Shown: piece after piece, positions 45,625 to 60,300 of the stretch
Layout of the letters: each line of letters opens with the position of its first letter
Numbering within the stretch: position 1 is the first letter of the stretch
The notes under the pieces: model-generated
Database searches by the model: none
Told to the model about the DNA's origin: nothing
Seen by the model: only the letters and a program-made list of their open reading frames with translations
From: Notospermus geniculatus
Lineage: Eukaryota; Nemertea; Pilidiophora; Heteronemertea; Lineidae
Direction of reading: 5' to 3'
DNA: 64,000 nucleotides
NCBI GenBank assembly: GCA_002633025.1
Contig: NMRB01000641.1
Span: forward strand, 156,912 to 220,911
Translations under genes and position numbers: made by a program

Positions 45625-47835
45625 ATGTATTACAATAAGAGTTCACCTCCCATGTCACCACAGCCAATGTCACCTCCAGAATTATCTCCTCCTTCTTCAC
45701 CCAATACCCCTCCGTTTGGGGGACGGCAATCCAGTCCACTGGCTTCTCCAAATTCATTGAGAAATCAAGCCAGACATACAGCTTCAGCAAAAAGAACAAA
45801 ATATCTGAAAAGGTTATTCAAATTTCGACAAATGGACTTTGAATATGCCTTCTGGCAGATGCTTTACTTGTTCATTTCACCACAAAAAGTGTAAGTGTTT
45901 GAAGGATTGACAGTTTTGGCTGTTGCTTTTTTTCATTGTTGTATTGTAGGCGAAACTTGTCTTTATGATATAAATGTGGTTAAGTGGCTTTTAAAGAAGT
46001 TCAGTCTGTCTCTTCACACCAGTTTCCCATTGAAAAATAAGAGTCCTAACTGTTTTAAAGGCATATCTTAGCTGTCAGTGTTGCCAATGCTTTGCGCTCC
46101 TGTATTTATCATTGGCTGTTGGCATTACTGCCAACTATTGACACTTTTGCTCAGTTAATGCCTGTTTGCCTATTTTGGAGCTGTGTCTGTCTATTGGTTG
46201 AATACTTCTTCGTGAGATGATGATGATGATGATGATGGTGAATCACTTTTTGTTTGTTACAGATACAGAAATTTCCAGTATAGAAAAAGTAAGTCAAGTA
46301 GAATTGTCTTTTCATGGCATTCCCACCCTGCATTCCTTTTGGTCATTTATCTATCATCAGAATGCCTATCAGTGTTGGAAATCCATTGTCTGTTGGGCAA
46401 ATTTGCTGGTTTGCTAAATTGTCATTATCTATTTCAGACACTAAGGACCAATTTGCGAGAGACGACCCAGCATTCCTTGTTCTGTTGAGCTTCTGGCTTC
46501 TCGGTATGTGAGAAATCGGTCAAGTGAAAAAAAATTTCAGGTTAAGAGAAATACATGTATGTTGTTGAATGTCCTTCATTCTTGTATCTCTGCTAAATCA
46601 TAGGAATGGTGTGAAATGAAAAACTTGTAATCTTATTTTTTCAGCTTCCTCAATTGGTTTTGCCGTGGTGCTCAGTCTTCATTTCCTTGCATTCATAAAG
46701 TTCATATTCTGGGTTGTATTCGTCGACTGTATTGGTGTGGGTGTGGTCATCGCTACAATCCTGTGGTGAGTAGCTTCTACAAGAAAGAGAAAGTAATAGG
46801 TTCCAGATAACAATGTTCACAAGATCGTTAATTTAGAAACATCAGAACAGTTCTCTTTGTCTGTGCTGAGGTGTTGCAAGGTAGCTTTACAGAGAATTAT
46901 TTATCTCGGGAAAGGAATAAGATGATCTATTTTGATTTGGCAGCTGCTGTAGTTAGAATCTGTGACAGTTGTTCTCTTGGTATACTAGTGTATCACTTTC
47001 TTACCGGCCCCTGGGTGTTACAGATTCCCACAAATTTCACTATGTAAATTGATCATTGACTTTCAGGTATATCTGCAATAGATACCTTGTACAGTTTCAC
47101 CCAAGTCGGCCAAATACAGATGTGGAATGGGGTTATGCATTCGATGTACATTTAAATGCATTCTTTCCCCTCCTTATGATACTACACCTGTTTCAGCTGC
47201 CATTTTTAAATCGTAAGTAGAAATATTCGAGATCCAACTCTTCATCCAGTTGTCCACTGTTTCAAATTGGCAGTTCTTCCTTTGTGTGTATGTGGCCGTT
47301 GTCAACTACATGTAGTTGAAGCTTCTGAAAGCTTCATTAAGATCATTAAAGTACTCCGTTCTTTCGTTCTTCTTCAGATGTGATCAACACCAGTTGGTTC
47401 TTCGGTCGATTCTTTGGCAACACATTATGGCTGATAGCCCTCTGTTATTATTCATACATAACATTCTTAGGATATAGTGGTAGGTCTTTGTAAACCATCC
47501 ACTTATTTGCCGATAACCTCCAAGCCCTCCAAGCACTGATGTTATTTCGAATGTACATTAATTTACTCATATTTGAATCGTAGTTGTAAGGGGCAGTCTA
47601 AAAATTGGCCATGATGCGGGAAAAGTTTTGGAATGGGAAAATTTAGAGAATCAAAAAATATTAGAGTCTCATTATTGCCTTTATTTGTTCTCTTGCAGCG
47701 CTGCCTTTCCTAAAGAAGACACAGTTGTTTCTCTACCCTATGACACTGATGGTCTTACTTTATGTGATTTCGTTAATCGTTGGTTGGAATCTCAGCAGTG
47801 GACTGTGTTACTTCTACAAATATCGTGTTTGGTGA
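45625..47835 (+). CDS. UNC50: UNC50, multipass Golgi/ER membrane protein
   Basis: UNC-50 family proteins are inner-nuclear/Golgi membrane proteins; in C. elegans unc-50 is needed for nicotinic receptor trafficking, and homologues interact with Arf exchange factors. Exons: 45625-45890, 46263-46288, 46438-46503, 46645-46765, 47067-47212, 47378-47479, 47699-47835, giving 287 residues with all phases matching. A Pro/Ser-rich N-terminus (about 40 residues) is followed by KYLKRLFKFRQMDFEYAFWQ, ARDDPAFLVLLSFW, DVEWGYAFDVHLNAFFPLL, FFGNTLWLIALCYYSYITFL and the C-terminal FYKYRVW, all close to vertebrate UNC50. Five or six hydrophobic segments are evident. The ATG at 45625 is the first in frame after a likely splice acceptor. 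AATAAA at 48032-48037 may be its polyadenylation signal. Confidence 0.95.
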
Positions 47836-50800
47836 GTGTAGATAAACCACAGCACCCTGTGGTCGAGAGTCGGTTCTCCCTTGTCTTCGCATGCTGATTT
47901 TGAAAATTTGACAAGTGGTCCGTATGTTTTTGAAGGATTAAATGTGATCTTTGCCGGGTGTGTTTCATTTCACACCAAATTGATACTTGATGCTTAATCT
48001 TATGGGTGAGTGTTCTGTTGTTGCATCACACAATAAACTGTCATAGGATGAAGCGTATACGCCATGTTGACATACAATGTCGTGTCTTAATTTAACTAAG
48101 GTTTGGGGGAATCAACATAAAGGTCTTTTTTGTATGATATTCTTGACGGTGAGTGTACATTACATGCAGTGTCGGTGTACAATGTAAATCTGACTTTAAA
48201 AGTATGAATGGAAATAGGATGTCAACTATACATTTATGTACATGTTCATGTTTGTGTGTGTGATTTAACTAATGGTCACATGCAGAATTATTAATGGGTG
48301 GGCAACTCATACAAAAAGCCATTGGGTGGTTACTTCACGGTCCTTCTTCAACTCCTAGTGGGTGGATGGGTGTAACTGTTTCTTGAAGCCGGACATATCA
48401 GAAAATTCTAGGTGTCATAATGTAGCACATATTTTATAACCTCAGACCTTTTTCTGCAAATGACAAATCTATCAAAACTTGCTTTGTATAATCTTTTGAT
48501 GTCTGCCTGGAAGAAGGTGGTGACCTCTAGTCTCGATATCAATATTAGAAGTTTGACAGATTGCTGCATATTAAACACGTGTCAGATATCATCCAGGATC
48601 CCTTCACATACCTGTATATGTATCTCCGAAAAAATTCATGACTGATGTGGAGTCATCAAGTGTCCTGATATCAGATAGTTATCCTCTAACAATACATGTC
48701 CAGGGTTTCCATTTTCTGATTTTTCACGCTCTTTTCTGAGTTCACCATTTTTTTAACTCTGTAAATAGTTGTGCCTAAATTCATGATAATACAGTGTGTA
48801 CATGTGTATTCGCTTAACCCGTTCCCATAATTTGTAGACATAAACTATTTATCAAAGATCACTGATGTTTTGAGTTAGTGTTTCTGCCTTTGAGGCGCTT
48901 TGTGTCCCATGTTTTGGTACTTTGCGTTATAAATGATGGACAGTTTTTAGGTTGCTGCACATTTTACTTTCCATATGTACTTGTATTATCCTCAATATTG
49001 TTAGCTCACCTGGAGGTGAGCTTTTGTCGTGGTGCAGCGTCCGTCGTCATTGTCGTCGTTGTCCGTTAGCAGGGCACGTTTCGTAAGCGCTGGGGCTATT
49101 GACCTGAAACTTAGTACATATATACCCCTAGGTCATATGACCAAGTCTCGGTCCGATTCGATTGCTGGCTTGGCAACCAGGTGGCCAAAACCAAAAATAA
49201 AAAGTGCAATAACTGCTGAACTGATGACTGAAACATCTCCAAATTTTTATCGTAGATGTATGTAATGTAGATACGTATCATATACAACGGGTTTTTGATG
49301 TGACCTAGTTTTCAAGGTCACAGAGGTCAAAGTTCAGAATTTTGCTGTTTTGTGCCATATTTCGTAACCGCTGGGGCTATTGACCTCAACTGATAAATAC
49401 TGTGGTTTGTTGTTTAATCACTGTGTTCACTTTATGGTGTCTGTTGCACAGGCCTGGCACTTTGCCCATGTTGAAGTTAGGGTGAATCATACTGTATCAG
49501 TCGGCTGTTGTCTTGCCTGTGGTCGAGGTTGCTGATTTGCATGAAGCAGCAATTCTAATGGTAATGCCACCTATCAGTGGGATAGTGAAACAATGTCACT
49601 TGGCGAAGATGATTGAAAAAACCCCAACTATCAAATGACTAGTCATCATGAATTTTATTATTAAAAACTGTAATATTAGTACATGTATTGTTTTCCATTG
49701 CATAGTGGTCGGTACATGTATTGGTAGAAGAGATATCGAAAGGTTGGAGACAGATGTTACAGTGCATCACAAAATGCATTGAGAAAGAATGTTCTCAACG
49801 TCTTGAGTGATACCCTGTAGCAAAAGCAAAATATAGGTATCTAAACTGCCTGAAAAACAAATACTGCTGGCAAGTTATTGTCATATTATACATGTACAAT
49901 GTAAAATCTAACTCTGAGAGCGTGGAGAAATTCAGCTGAAACGTAACCTCAGAAAAATTACACCAGTACTGGCTTTGTTACAAAAAAGTAATGTTCAAGT
50001 CGATGCTTATTATAATAAACCAGCACAGTTTCAGCTGAATATCCCTGATTTCGGCATCTTCCAAAAATTTGTTCTTTCGGGCAATGATTTATGCCACAAT
50101 TGATTGTCATCAAGTTAAGCACCATGCAGCAGGGGAAGAACTAATTGTTGGAAGAGCCAAAATTATCTAAAATACGCATTATGTGTGCTCTGTTTGGACA
50201 GTGACAGTATGACATGGATGGATAATTTCATCTGAGGCAACCAAGATCATAGTACTATGCCATGAAAATGCTGTAGTGGCATTTGAAATGTAGGTCTTCA
50301 TGTACCCCGGTACCATATATATTTCTGCACCAAAACATCTGTTGCACTGACAGATTGATACAGATTTTCAAATGGCATAAACCTTGGTTGCCGTGGTGAC
50401 AGATTCCAGAGCGAACTAACCTGAGTGACCTTTACTATAGTTGCCATGCCATCTGCTATTGGCCTACATGTATTGTCCAATCCTAACCATTGAAATTTCT
50501 ATATACATACAGTAAGTAGCAATGCGAGTATTTAATAATTGTTCGTGAGTTAAAACTTCAATACTGTTCCCATTATCAATATGAATATTATTAAGATTTA
50601 ATTGTCCTCTTGGACTATAAAAAATTATCTTACATCCATGAGAATATAATGTGACCTAACTGAGACAACCCAATGGAAATGAATTTCATGTGAGTCTATG
50701 ACTATTCATGACTGGACTAGAATACTGGTGCTGAATATGAAATAGGGTATTACCACAGTTAGCAGATCTTTTTAGCGCTTGTTCTCCAGGGCCTGTGTAG

Positions 50801-51370
50801 CCATCCATGAGGTCCCCGCATCCAAGCAATTGAGCATTTTTCCAAGTTACACTGATACCAGCAACTAGATATCCTAAACTAATACCACCACAAGTTATGC
50901 AAATTTGGGTAGAAAAATTATGCAGTAACGGATCTTCTGGCTTGTCAATTTCCTACAGAATTCTTATCTAAAAGCAATAACTTAAATTACAAGAACGGCT
51001 ACTAATGAAGCACTGTTATCATGCAGCAACTTGACATTTTCTGTGGTGATGTATTTTATAGGATATAACTTTTAATGGTATCATATAGGCATTAAAAAAA
51101 ACGGGGTGTGTGGAGGAACCCAAGATGAAAAAAATGTATTAATGAGAGAAAACTATTATTTATGAGTTACTGGTGTCCCCCCTTCTTGGTATCAACACAA
51201 AAGAAGGTTTGTAAATAGACTCAGAGGCCCCTTTCCCCAACATCTCATGGCCCTTATGGCTCACTGATACTCATGTCATGGTTGGCGTAATAATGCAAAT
51301 TGCAACTATTACAGAAAGGAATGTATTAACGAGTATCAATGATAATTTACAGCTAATTGTTATGATTCTC
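47836..51370. other. Intergenic region between UNC50 and FREM2-like gene
   Basis: This is the convergent 3' region of two genes, AT-rich, with no coding exon recognised. It contains AATAAA for UNC50 near 48032 and the repeat-like stretch at 49001-49400. Confidence 0.55.
49001..49400. repeat. Repeat starting with AGCTCACC...GGTGAGCT
   Basis: It opens with a short palindrome (TAGCTCACCTGGAGGTGAGC) followed by CGTCCGTCGTC-like DNA, and contains GCTGGGGCTATTGACCT twice (near 49090 and 49371). Sequences with this opening are familiar as dispersed repeats in marine invertebrates; that is from memory and not checked. Borders are uncertain. Confidence 0.45.
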
Positions 51371-54300
51371 TCATAGCTCTGCAGCATTATCCTCCAGTAG
51401 CTTGTCAGTGACTCTTGGCTGTGTGGCCTTGCCATTGTTCATCGTAACCAACGTAACCATGTTCGATTCCTCAGGCACAGCTGGCTGGCGCTTACGACGA
51501 CGGATGAAAACAACTACACCAACGATAATGGCTGCAACGATCACGACTCCAACGACTCCAAGAATAATGGGCAGGATGCTCTTCTCTCCGTCACTCGATA
51601 ATCCAGTGAAGACACTGAATGAGCTGCTACTGACGGTATAATTGAGTGCAACAACAGCCATGTTGGTTCCAGTGCCACCCTTTCCAATGTTCGCTGCATC
51701 AGCTACAGCACGCTTCTGACGGACGATTTGGTGAGAGTTTGACATGATGTGGTGACGAATACTCCTCTTGGTTCTCCTTGAGCGGACGGTGTAGATGGAG
51801 TGGATGAACCACTGACGTCCAGCATCCACCTGGAATAGAAAGATAGATGTAATGAAAGCCTTAATAAAGACATACGGCTAGTCAGAGAGTAACTTCAACT
51901 GTAAGAAGTGGCACAGTTCAGGAAGCTGTGAACTCATGTTTTGACTTCTCCGATTACTGGATTTGAAAAGTTCAGGAAGGATTGTTACCATTACCAGTAA
52001 CAGAAAACCATCTTACCTCGAAGAGTGGCCTAGCATCAACAGAAAAGCCATCGTTTCCTGCCTGGCTCTTCAGCCGAATGCCGACTGGATCATCAGAAGC
52101 AAGGCGAGCATTGAATGGAACACCTTTGAAGTCCTTTTCCTCAGTATTGGGGGCACCACGGTCCTGAAAAAAGTTGGGAATGAGTCTACCATGAAGAAAC
52201 TATAAAAAGCTATTTCAGCTGGAGGCCTCTTCTGCATGGAGCTGCCCCAGATGATGATGATGATTACAACGGCTGGATTACATTCAAAGAATTACCTTCT
52301 CGCAGAAAATTGTGTCTGCCCTGCAAAGAACTAAACTGAGTTATATTCTTACCAAAAGTCTGAAAGTGTGAGCCAGCTTGCCGGTTGATGCAATGCAACC
52401 ATATTCATTCTCTGCTGGGTTGTACTTGGGGATGTAACCGTCCTTCCCAGTACAGATGAACACCTTCTCCACGTCAAGTTGGAAGGAGTCGCCAAGAGCC
52501 TGTACGGGATCAACCATGACTCGTGCACGGATCTTGTCACCTGTAAGATGAAACACAAAATTACATTCAATCCGTTCTCCTGGATCAAGTACCGGTATCT
52601 TCTAGTCTCCAACATTCTCCAATCCCAAACTATATTATCAGATGAGTTTGATGAAGCTGAATAGAGGAGGGTACCCAAAGAGGGACTGTTCCTCCAAAAA
52701 GAGGCATATAGAGGCATTCTGGTAATCGTACGCACCCAGTGAAAAGGCAGAGTCTTGCGCCAGATCAAATCCATTTTCACCACTGGAGATCCACATATCC
52801 TCGGACTTAAGCAAGTGGAATTGTGTGTTGAGACTGTATTCGGCTGGCACAGGGTCGCTGACTTGCTGGAATCGGACATCCAAGTCAAAGAGGATAGGGT
52901 TTCTTGGGGTACACTCCAGAGGAAGTCGATATGGGGCACCCTCGTTCGCCACACAAGGCAGGAGCTGGATCTTGTACATGCCAGAGTAGTCACGAACCTG
53001 GAAAGGAAAGGATTTCAGATGTTGAAGACGATGCCTTTGTCAAGAAAATGATGGATAGGTGCATCTCACTAGATGAGAGATCAATGACTTGACTTTACAG
53101 CTTCTGGACTGTTTGTTATGTAAGTACAGAGAAATGACTTGTATGGTGGTAGAAATCTTAAGGATTTGACGTCATCTCACATCCATTTCTCCTCCGACCA
53201 TGGATTGTACCAACAGAGCAAACACGTTTTACTTGTTGTTTTACTCACAGCATAGTCAGAGATGAACTCCCAGAATTGTTCGGGCTCGTTGAAGGTAGGA
53301 TCGCTACGGATGAGTTGCAAGGTGAAGGTCAGATCTGGGTTATCGGGTGACGACACGAAGGACTGCATGCTGGTTCCGTCACTGTTCAAGACGAACTGTC
53401 CTCTAAAGAGTGCCGTGGATCTGAAGTTGACTATGAGACGTCCATCCTTGCCGATCCTCATGCTTGTTGGGTATATGTGACCTTTGACACTGGATCCACC
53501 ACCGGCTGTACCATCGTCAGCACCGATACCCTGCGAGTCGATTCCATCCTGCCATAAGATAGCAGTATCGTAGACAAACGACAATCGAAGTTCAGAGTGC
53601 AGGTCGAAATGAAGCCAGCCACCACGGGCAGCGGGGGAGTGGAAGATGTAGGAGACGTAGAGAGGTACGCGAATTAGCACGTAGGATTGGATTTGATTCC
53701 TGACTTGTCCATCATTGCCGATACTTCCGCCGCAGTCAGTGATCAGCTCGGTCATGTTGTAGTAAGCAGTGAATGTCCACATGCAGGTCTCGAGGTCAAG
53801 GTTCCTGAAGAAGAAAATTTTTGTTGAAGAAGAAAATTTTGGCAGGTTCGGTTGAATTTTCTTGGTGCCGGTATCATAACTTAGCTTCTGGGTATTGGCT
53901 TGGCGTTTCGGTATTGATGACTGAGATTAGGGAAAATAAATCTCGTGATACGTACTTGTAGAACCTGAGAGTCTTCTCTCCTCTTAGCTTCTTGTCATAC
54001 TGGTACGGCTCAATCTCATTCTTGTTTGTTGCCGTGGTGTTTGTGATGAATCCTGTCTGTGTCTTCACTTCATTGAAATCGAGCAAGTTGGCACATCTAT
54101 GGAGGCCAGTACGGAACATGCTGGGACTGAGGGTCAGGTCAAAGTTGGAAAGGACCTTGGTAGAGATTGCAGGGAGCATACCATCACGGTGTGGGATGGT
54201 GATCGTCAGTTTGATTTTGTTGGCATTTTTTGCTCCATCCTCAGGACCTAATGGGAATGAAGAGTTGAAGATTAGTGAAAGCCCGACTTGAGTGCTTTGT

Positions 54301-57300
54301 TGTGGGCACTCTTCCAACTGACCACTGTTGGTCTTCATTAGGAGGCGTTCTCATCACCAAGCTTAACCCAACAAACCCACCTCACGACCGATACTGGACT
54401 GGAGGTTACTGATCCCAATATAGGCCAATTCAGAACAAAATCGAAGTCACTTACCCGTGTATTTGATCTTTGCCGAGAAAGGTTCAGCACCATATGATCC
54501 CATAATTCGTGGCATACAGATTCCGTTGTCCTTACTGATAGTGATGGGGGCACTCAACAATTCAAGCCCGGGGTTTCCATCTTTGCTGATGGCACGGGCA
54601 CCGCAGGCAACGCGACTACCTGTAAAAAGGAAGAGTCTTGTTTTCAGTATTCATCCATGATGCTATGCCTCTACTAGCAGAGGACACTTCCGCTTTGCTT
54701 CCGTTTCAATTATGACTACCGTAGTACTTTTAACTGCCTTTAAAGTACCGGTACATAGAAATATTGACGTATGGTCGAACTGTCAACCTACCTGGAGCGA
54801 AGTAGATACTATCCAGGGTGATAGAATCAACACTGGTCATGAATGTCTTAGCAGACACGTCCTTCATACGGCTGCTGATGCCAAAGTTGTCAGGGGCGGC
54901 GACCCTCCAGCGGAACTCAGTCAGGGAATCATTGATATTCTGTCTATTACAGAGTGAGCCAGTCTTGCTGAAGTCGGGGTGTCTTGGGTTGCATGGCTGT
55001 AAAAGATTGAGATGAGACGTTCACTGAACGTGTTGTAGACGAGAGAGTGGTCATCTTTGCTCTTCGTCCCCGGCCATTTTGTTCCCAGACATTTTGTCCC
55101 TGAGGATTACAAGATTTTTTGTCCTCAGGCATTTTCATCGCCAAGGATAATGTATACGTCCCTTCCCGTATGTATCATATCAAAAAAATGAATGGGCCCA
55201 ACCGAAGGAATAACAATAATACATGGCCTTTTACAAGAGTAGGGCCTACTTACTGTAACACAAATGAGAGGGTAACCAGGAACGGGCTTATCGTCTCGGT
55301 CCTCAATATTATCATAGTCACGGAGAGAAATAACCATTGGGCGAGTTGGGAAGGTCACATCGGACATGATGCTCATCTCTTCAATGTAGATCGTGGTTCG
55401 TTGCAACTGGAAGGACAAAGTCATTGTCTTTCAGATTATGAGGTATAGAGAAATATGACATCCTGGGTTAATGTATATTTATTTTTAAAATGTCCCATAA
55501 ACCACGAAAACGATATCTTTTGGGGAATCATTTACCACTTTCTTTTGATGAGATTCTACTAAGCGATTTTTTTGGGTATCACTGATCACTTTCCTTTGGT
55601 GACATTCTCCTACTTACCCCCATGCTTGCAACGTTTTTCCTGTCACGCTGCAGCTGGATGTAGAAAGCCTCATTCATTTCCCGTTGACCGTCATACATCA
55701 CCTGGACATCGAGAATGATCTCAGAAATATTGGCTGCGAAGACCAGATCTGCAATGGACGGAGTAAAACATCAGATTATTGTTTTTGAGGTGACTGGGTT
55801 TTCCTGCTGGAGCAATTCTGGAGTTCTAGCATAATAACACGTAATTTGGTATCAACTCACCATCAGAGAAACCAACATAATCCTTGCCAGATCTGGCTGA
55901 GCCATCCCTGGAGTAGACCCTGACAATTGATTCTTTGGAGACATCTCCACGCCTGATGACGGGAACCTTCAGGACAATTGACCCCTCTTTCCTTGGTTCC
56001 TTGACCATATACCTCTTCTTCGCAAAGCCAATGAATGGTCCTGTAATGATTCAAATCATGCATTAAAGCATATCTCTGTGGATTGTGATATTATCTATCT
56101 TGAATGTTGATACTGTACAACTTCTATAAATGCACTTTTGAAACAGTGAATGGTGAGTGTTCTTGTTTCCGAGGATGCATATGCAAGAAGTGATAAATCA
56201 GAGCAAATCTCTACTTACTGTCTTCCTTGTCAGTGATCTCAATAACGGTGACATTGCGGCCTCCAACGAGGGCACCACCAGCCGAAGCAGACTCGGCTGA
56301 TCCAAGGACAAGGCGAAGTTTCTCGAGTCCCTCATAGATGGTGTCATTGTTTAGTTTGACGACACATGGCTTGGACCTCTCACCTAAAATTGGACAATTG
56401 GTGTAAAGTATATTGACTCAGTGCTTGGTACAAGAATTTATTTTATTTATTGAATATTTGGTACAAGAATGTAGGCCTATTTTGTCCTAGAGTACCCACC
56501 ATAAGCTTTAGCCAGTGCATAAAAAGTGGAGGGAGCATGGTACAGTTGTAAGCCTTTACGCAGCAAAAACAATGAAGCTTATGTATTTCATCAACAGGAT
56601 CCCTATTAGTCAGAAATGCACTTACCCTTGGCAAAAGTAACACGTGATGCATCAGTGTCTGGTCGTTCGACAAAATCCAACATAACAGTAGCGGTGTCCT
56701 GTCGGGTGAAGCAACGTACAGAAGCCTCGTGGTTCACGTCACCTTGGCGAATGATCATAGCCGAGACAGTGGCATTTTTGCCTTCAGTGACTTTGTACTC
56801 AACATCACGGAAATAGAAACGTGGGACTGGAAAAAACAAAAACAAATGACATAATTCTTAGTTCTGGATGTGCCCGAAGTTGTTTTGCCAAAATGTTTCA
56901 CTAGTTTGCAATATAATTCTGAGCTGTCCAGTTCTAGGGCAATAGTGGAGACTATTTGTGACATTATTTCATCCCTAGTTCTGTGTTTCAGTATTTGTGT
57001 CACCAATTCTTTACTGAATTGTACAAAATTGTGGAACCTTGCTGAGGTCAAGGTGTATTTTCTCATCAATAAAAACACTAACAACAGTCTAATTATCTGT
57101 AAAAGCAAATTTGTGCACAGACAAAAGTTTTTGAATGAATTGTTTCATACTATTAGGAGACTGACCCAAATAGTAATGATGCCAATTTATCATGTATCTA
57201 TAGACTTAAAATGTATCAACTGAGGACATTGTATGGAATTATAAGGACAATATACAGACTTATAAGTTCATGACATCTTTGTAGCAATGAACCTGGTCTC

Positions 57301-60300
57301 AACAGATTTGCAATTAGCCGAGAGCAGAGGTTTCGACAGACGTTTGAGTTTCTCTTGCCATGTGATTATCGGAGTCTTTTATAGGTGGCAATACTGCTGG
57401 CCAATCGTCTCAAGCTTTATGATACATAACGGACTATGTGTGATAACTTGGAGAGATGTGAATCTGATGACTGTACTTTTCCATGATTCCCAAGAAATAG
57501 GTGAAGTGTGTCTCCATCATTTGCATTATCTATGGATGAAGTAGGCCTAATATGCCACTATAGGCCTTGTAGTCTTGAGTATACTGGTATGGAAATGGTT
57601 CTTAGAAGCAGATAAGTTCCCTGCCCTCTTATGAAATAACTACAGACACCGTCAAATGACGGTTGACAACATTTCACATTAGATTTGGAATACATAGCCG
57701 GAACTCTCACAAACTGAACTCACTGGAACAAAGCAAACTGCCAAACCTGGCCTAATAAGAAGTATCTCACTGCATATAGTCCGTATTCAGTTCACAACAC
57801 CAGATCATCACCCCACCAATTTGTGGAAATTGTCAACCACTTCCTACTAATAACCGTTATTTACGTTCATTGAGCTAAGGGTCGACCAGACTAGTCGTAT
57901 GTCGAGAACTTGATTCCACAAACTGATATCAGTTTCAAACCTTGTGTATCCGTATTCACTTATTATCGACCAATCCTGTTTTTAGCCTTTTTCACTTTCC
58001 ACAATTTTGTCATTATTTCTAATAGTTGATAATGTACTGCACTTGCTTGACAATCTCTTGTATTTTGGTGCGTGGAAGTGAACCAGTATGAATGTGTCAT
58101 AGTATGGTTTCCTTAGTGTTCAAGTGTAATTGCCCTATATTTCATGATGCGGGACATCTTTTTTTCTGATTCACATTGATTCTATACAAACTTACCATCT
58201 GATGTTTTGTCAGTTATGGTGACCATCACTTCACTTGGATCTCCTAGACTACCATCCTCTGGCATTCGCAGAACTAATTCAAATGTCTCTTCACCTTCAA
58301 TAGTTGGGCGAACCAAATCATCCACAATCGCAACACGGGCCTTCTGGGAGGTCTTGCCGGGTGCGAAGACGAGAGGGGTGTAAATAGGGATGTAATCAAT
58401 GCCAGCTGAAAGAAGGAACATACAGTTGAAGAAAGGAAGTACATGTATTCCAAAAAAAGGATAAATCATCCTCCATTCATAGGCAATGGCTCCCCATTAT
58501 AATCACCCAAACCCTGATTTTGACCAATTACTACACTTTCCGTACACACAGATGGGGCATGATGATTATTTTATCATGAAAAGTCATAAAGGAAAAAACA
58601 ATGTCTCCTCATCAATATTCTTCATCATGAATGAGTAATTGGACCGAGTATTCGCATGACTTCAAATACATGATGATGAACTCATGGTTGGAATTCTGAC
58701 AAAGATGACTCACGCTGGGCAGAAACTGGAGTGGACTTCCTCGTCCGGACCACAACGCTTCCTGATTTACTCAAGTCAGTTCCTTGCCTCAGTACAGTGA
58801 CTTCAAGATATTTGGCACTCTCATCGACGACATAGGTGGAGCCCTCAAAACGGTAATAGGGTGCTGAAAGAGATGAAGTTGGGTGAGAAATAGAGTTTAA
58901 TACCCTATCTGGCTACAGGGTGGTACTGAATGTCAAGGAGCTGCCTCAGCAGCAAAACTTAGTTCCTAAGGAGCACAACAGATGGCAAACCATGTTTCTT
59001 GAAGTTCAAAGGTGTTGCCAGTCTCATACACTGAGAAGTAAAAAGCAATGCAAAAATGCCCTTTCTGATAATCTATGATTTCATGTACCCTCAGGTATTG
59101 TTTTTCCAGAATGGGTGCTTATATTCTTTGCTTTTTAGCATCCTGAGGCAATGCATCTATCTACAACAGTCCAGCATAACCACACCAATATGCATCAAGT
59201 GAAATGAGCATAAAAACTCAACAATAACACGGAAGAAGCAACTGTCATGTGCTTCCATATCTCAAGAAAACAGTTGACATCTGAAATAGCTGAGAACCAG
59301 GTGTACAACTCTCTCATAATTGGCCCCAGTCATATCTCTCTCCAGGTGATTTTATGTTTATTCTTGAGTCGTAGAAATCCTGCTTGGGAGAAATGTACAA
59401 GGTTTAACTATCATGAACAAAGCAATGTTGGTTTACGAGACCTATAACCACCACTAGACCTGTAACCATTCATTGTCCTTAAATTTCATGTTCTTTATAA
59501 TGTGTTGGTTACTTTTCTGGTGGCATCCGAGGTTTTACAAATGATATTTCTTTGGAAAGCAGTCAAGAAGATTCAGAACAAATGATTAAGTAATCTGATC
59601 TTAGTGTCACAAGTCTTTAACAAAAAACAATTCAAGTCATGAATTTCCTTTCGGAAAGTCAACATTTCCTGATTGGCTGATAAACTGAAGAACCATGTGA
59701 TGAGATTCTGGATTTATTGCCAAGTTTTTTAACTAGGTCAATGACGTTAGCATGGATACCGGTAGTTGATCTACCGTACCGATCTTCAGTTTTTAAAAAA
59801 CTGATAAAACTTTTATCAGTCTTTCTGTGAAATTCCCATGTTATGCAGTTTACTATTAGTGACTACTGCAGTTATTTCCAGTCCAACTCAAATAGAAAAC
59901 AAAGGCAGTTGGCCTAGTTTATGATATAGTACTATTGTTCTGTCCAAGCACATTCAGCAGCAGAATTTTTTCTAATGTTTGTGAGGAGCTGATAATGTAA
60001 TGACTTTTATCAAGTGTTGATTAGGCATTGAAATGTCTGTTCTCATTCTTTAGTGAAAGTTAGTAAAGGAACAAGCTCTTTGATACACAGACTATATATC
60101 AGGCTTTGCATTCTCTGCACTCACAGTTGGTGGCATTGTCGGCTGCAACAGTAGTCATGTTTGTTGCTTTGCAAAAACTGTCAGTCCATCATATTGGGCA
60201 GAGACTATATTTGTGTTGATTGTCTTTATCTATTTTTGATTGTACCCATGCCTTTGGAATATCTCGTAAATATTACAAAATGAACTTAATATTTCTGTCA

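Noticed and set aside
46219-46240. GAT microsatellite as a coding histidine or aspartate tract
   Set aside because: It lies in a UNC50 intron and both apparent frames are short. It is a simple repeat.
54338-55448. Plus-strand frames across 54.3-55.5 kb
   Set aside because: They run opposite FREM2 exons with consistent minus-strand splice sites and family similarity.
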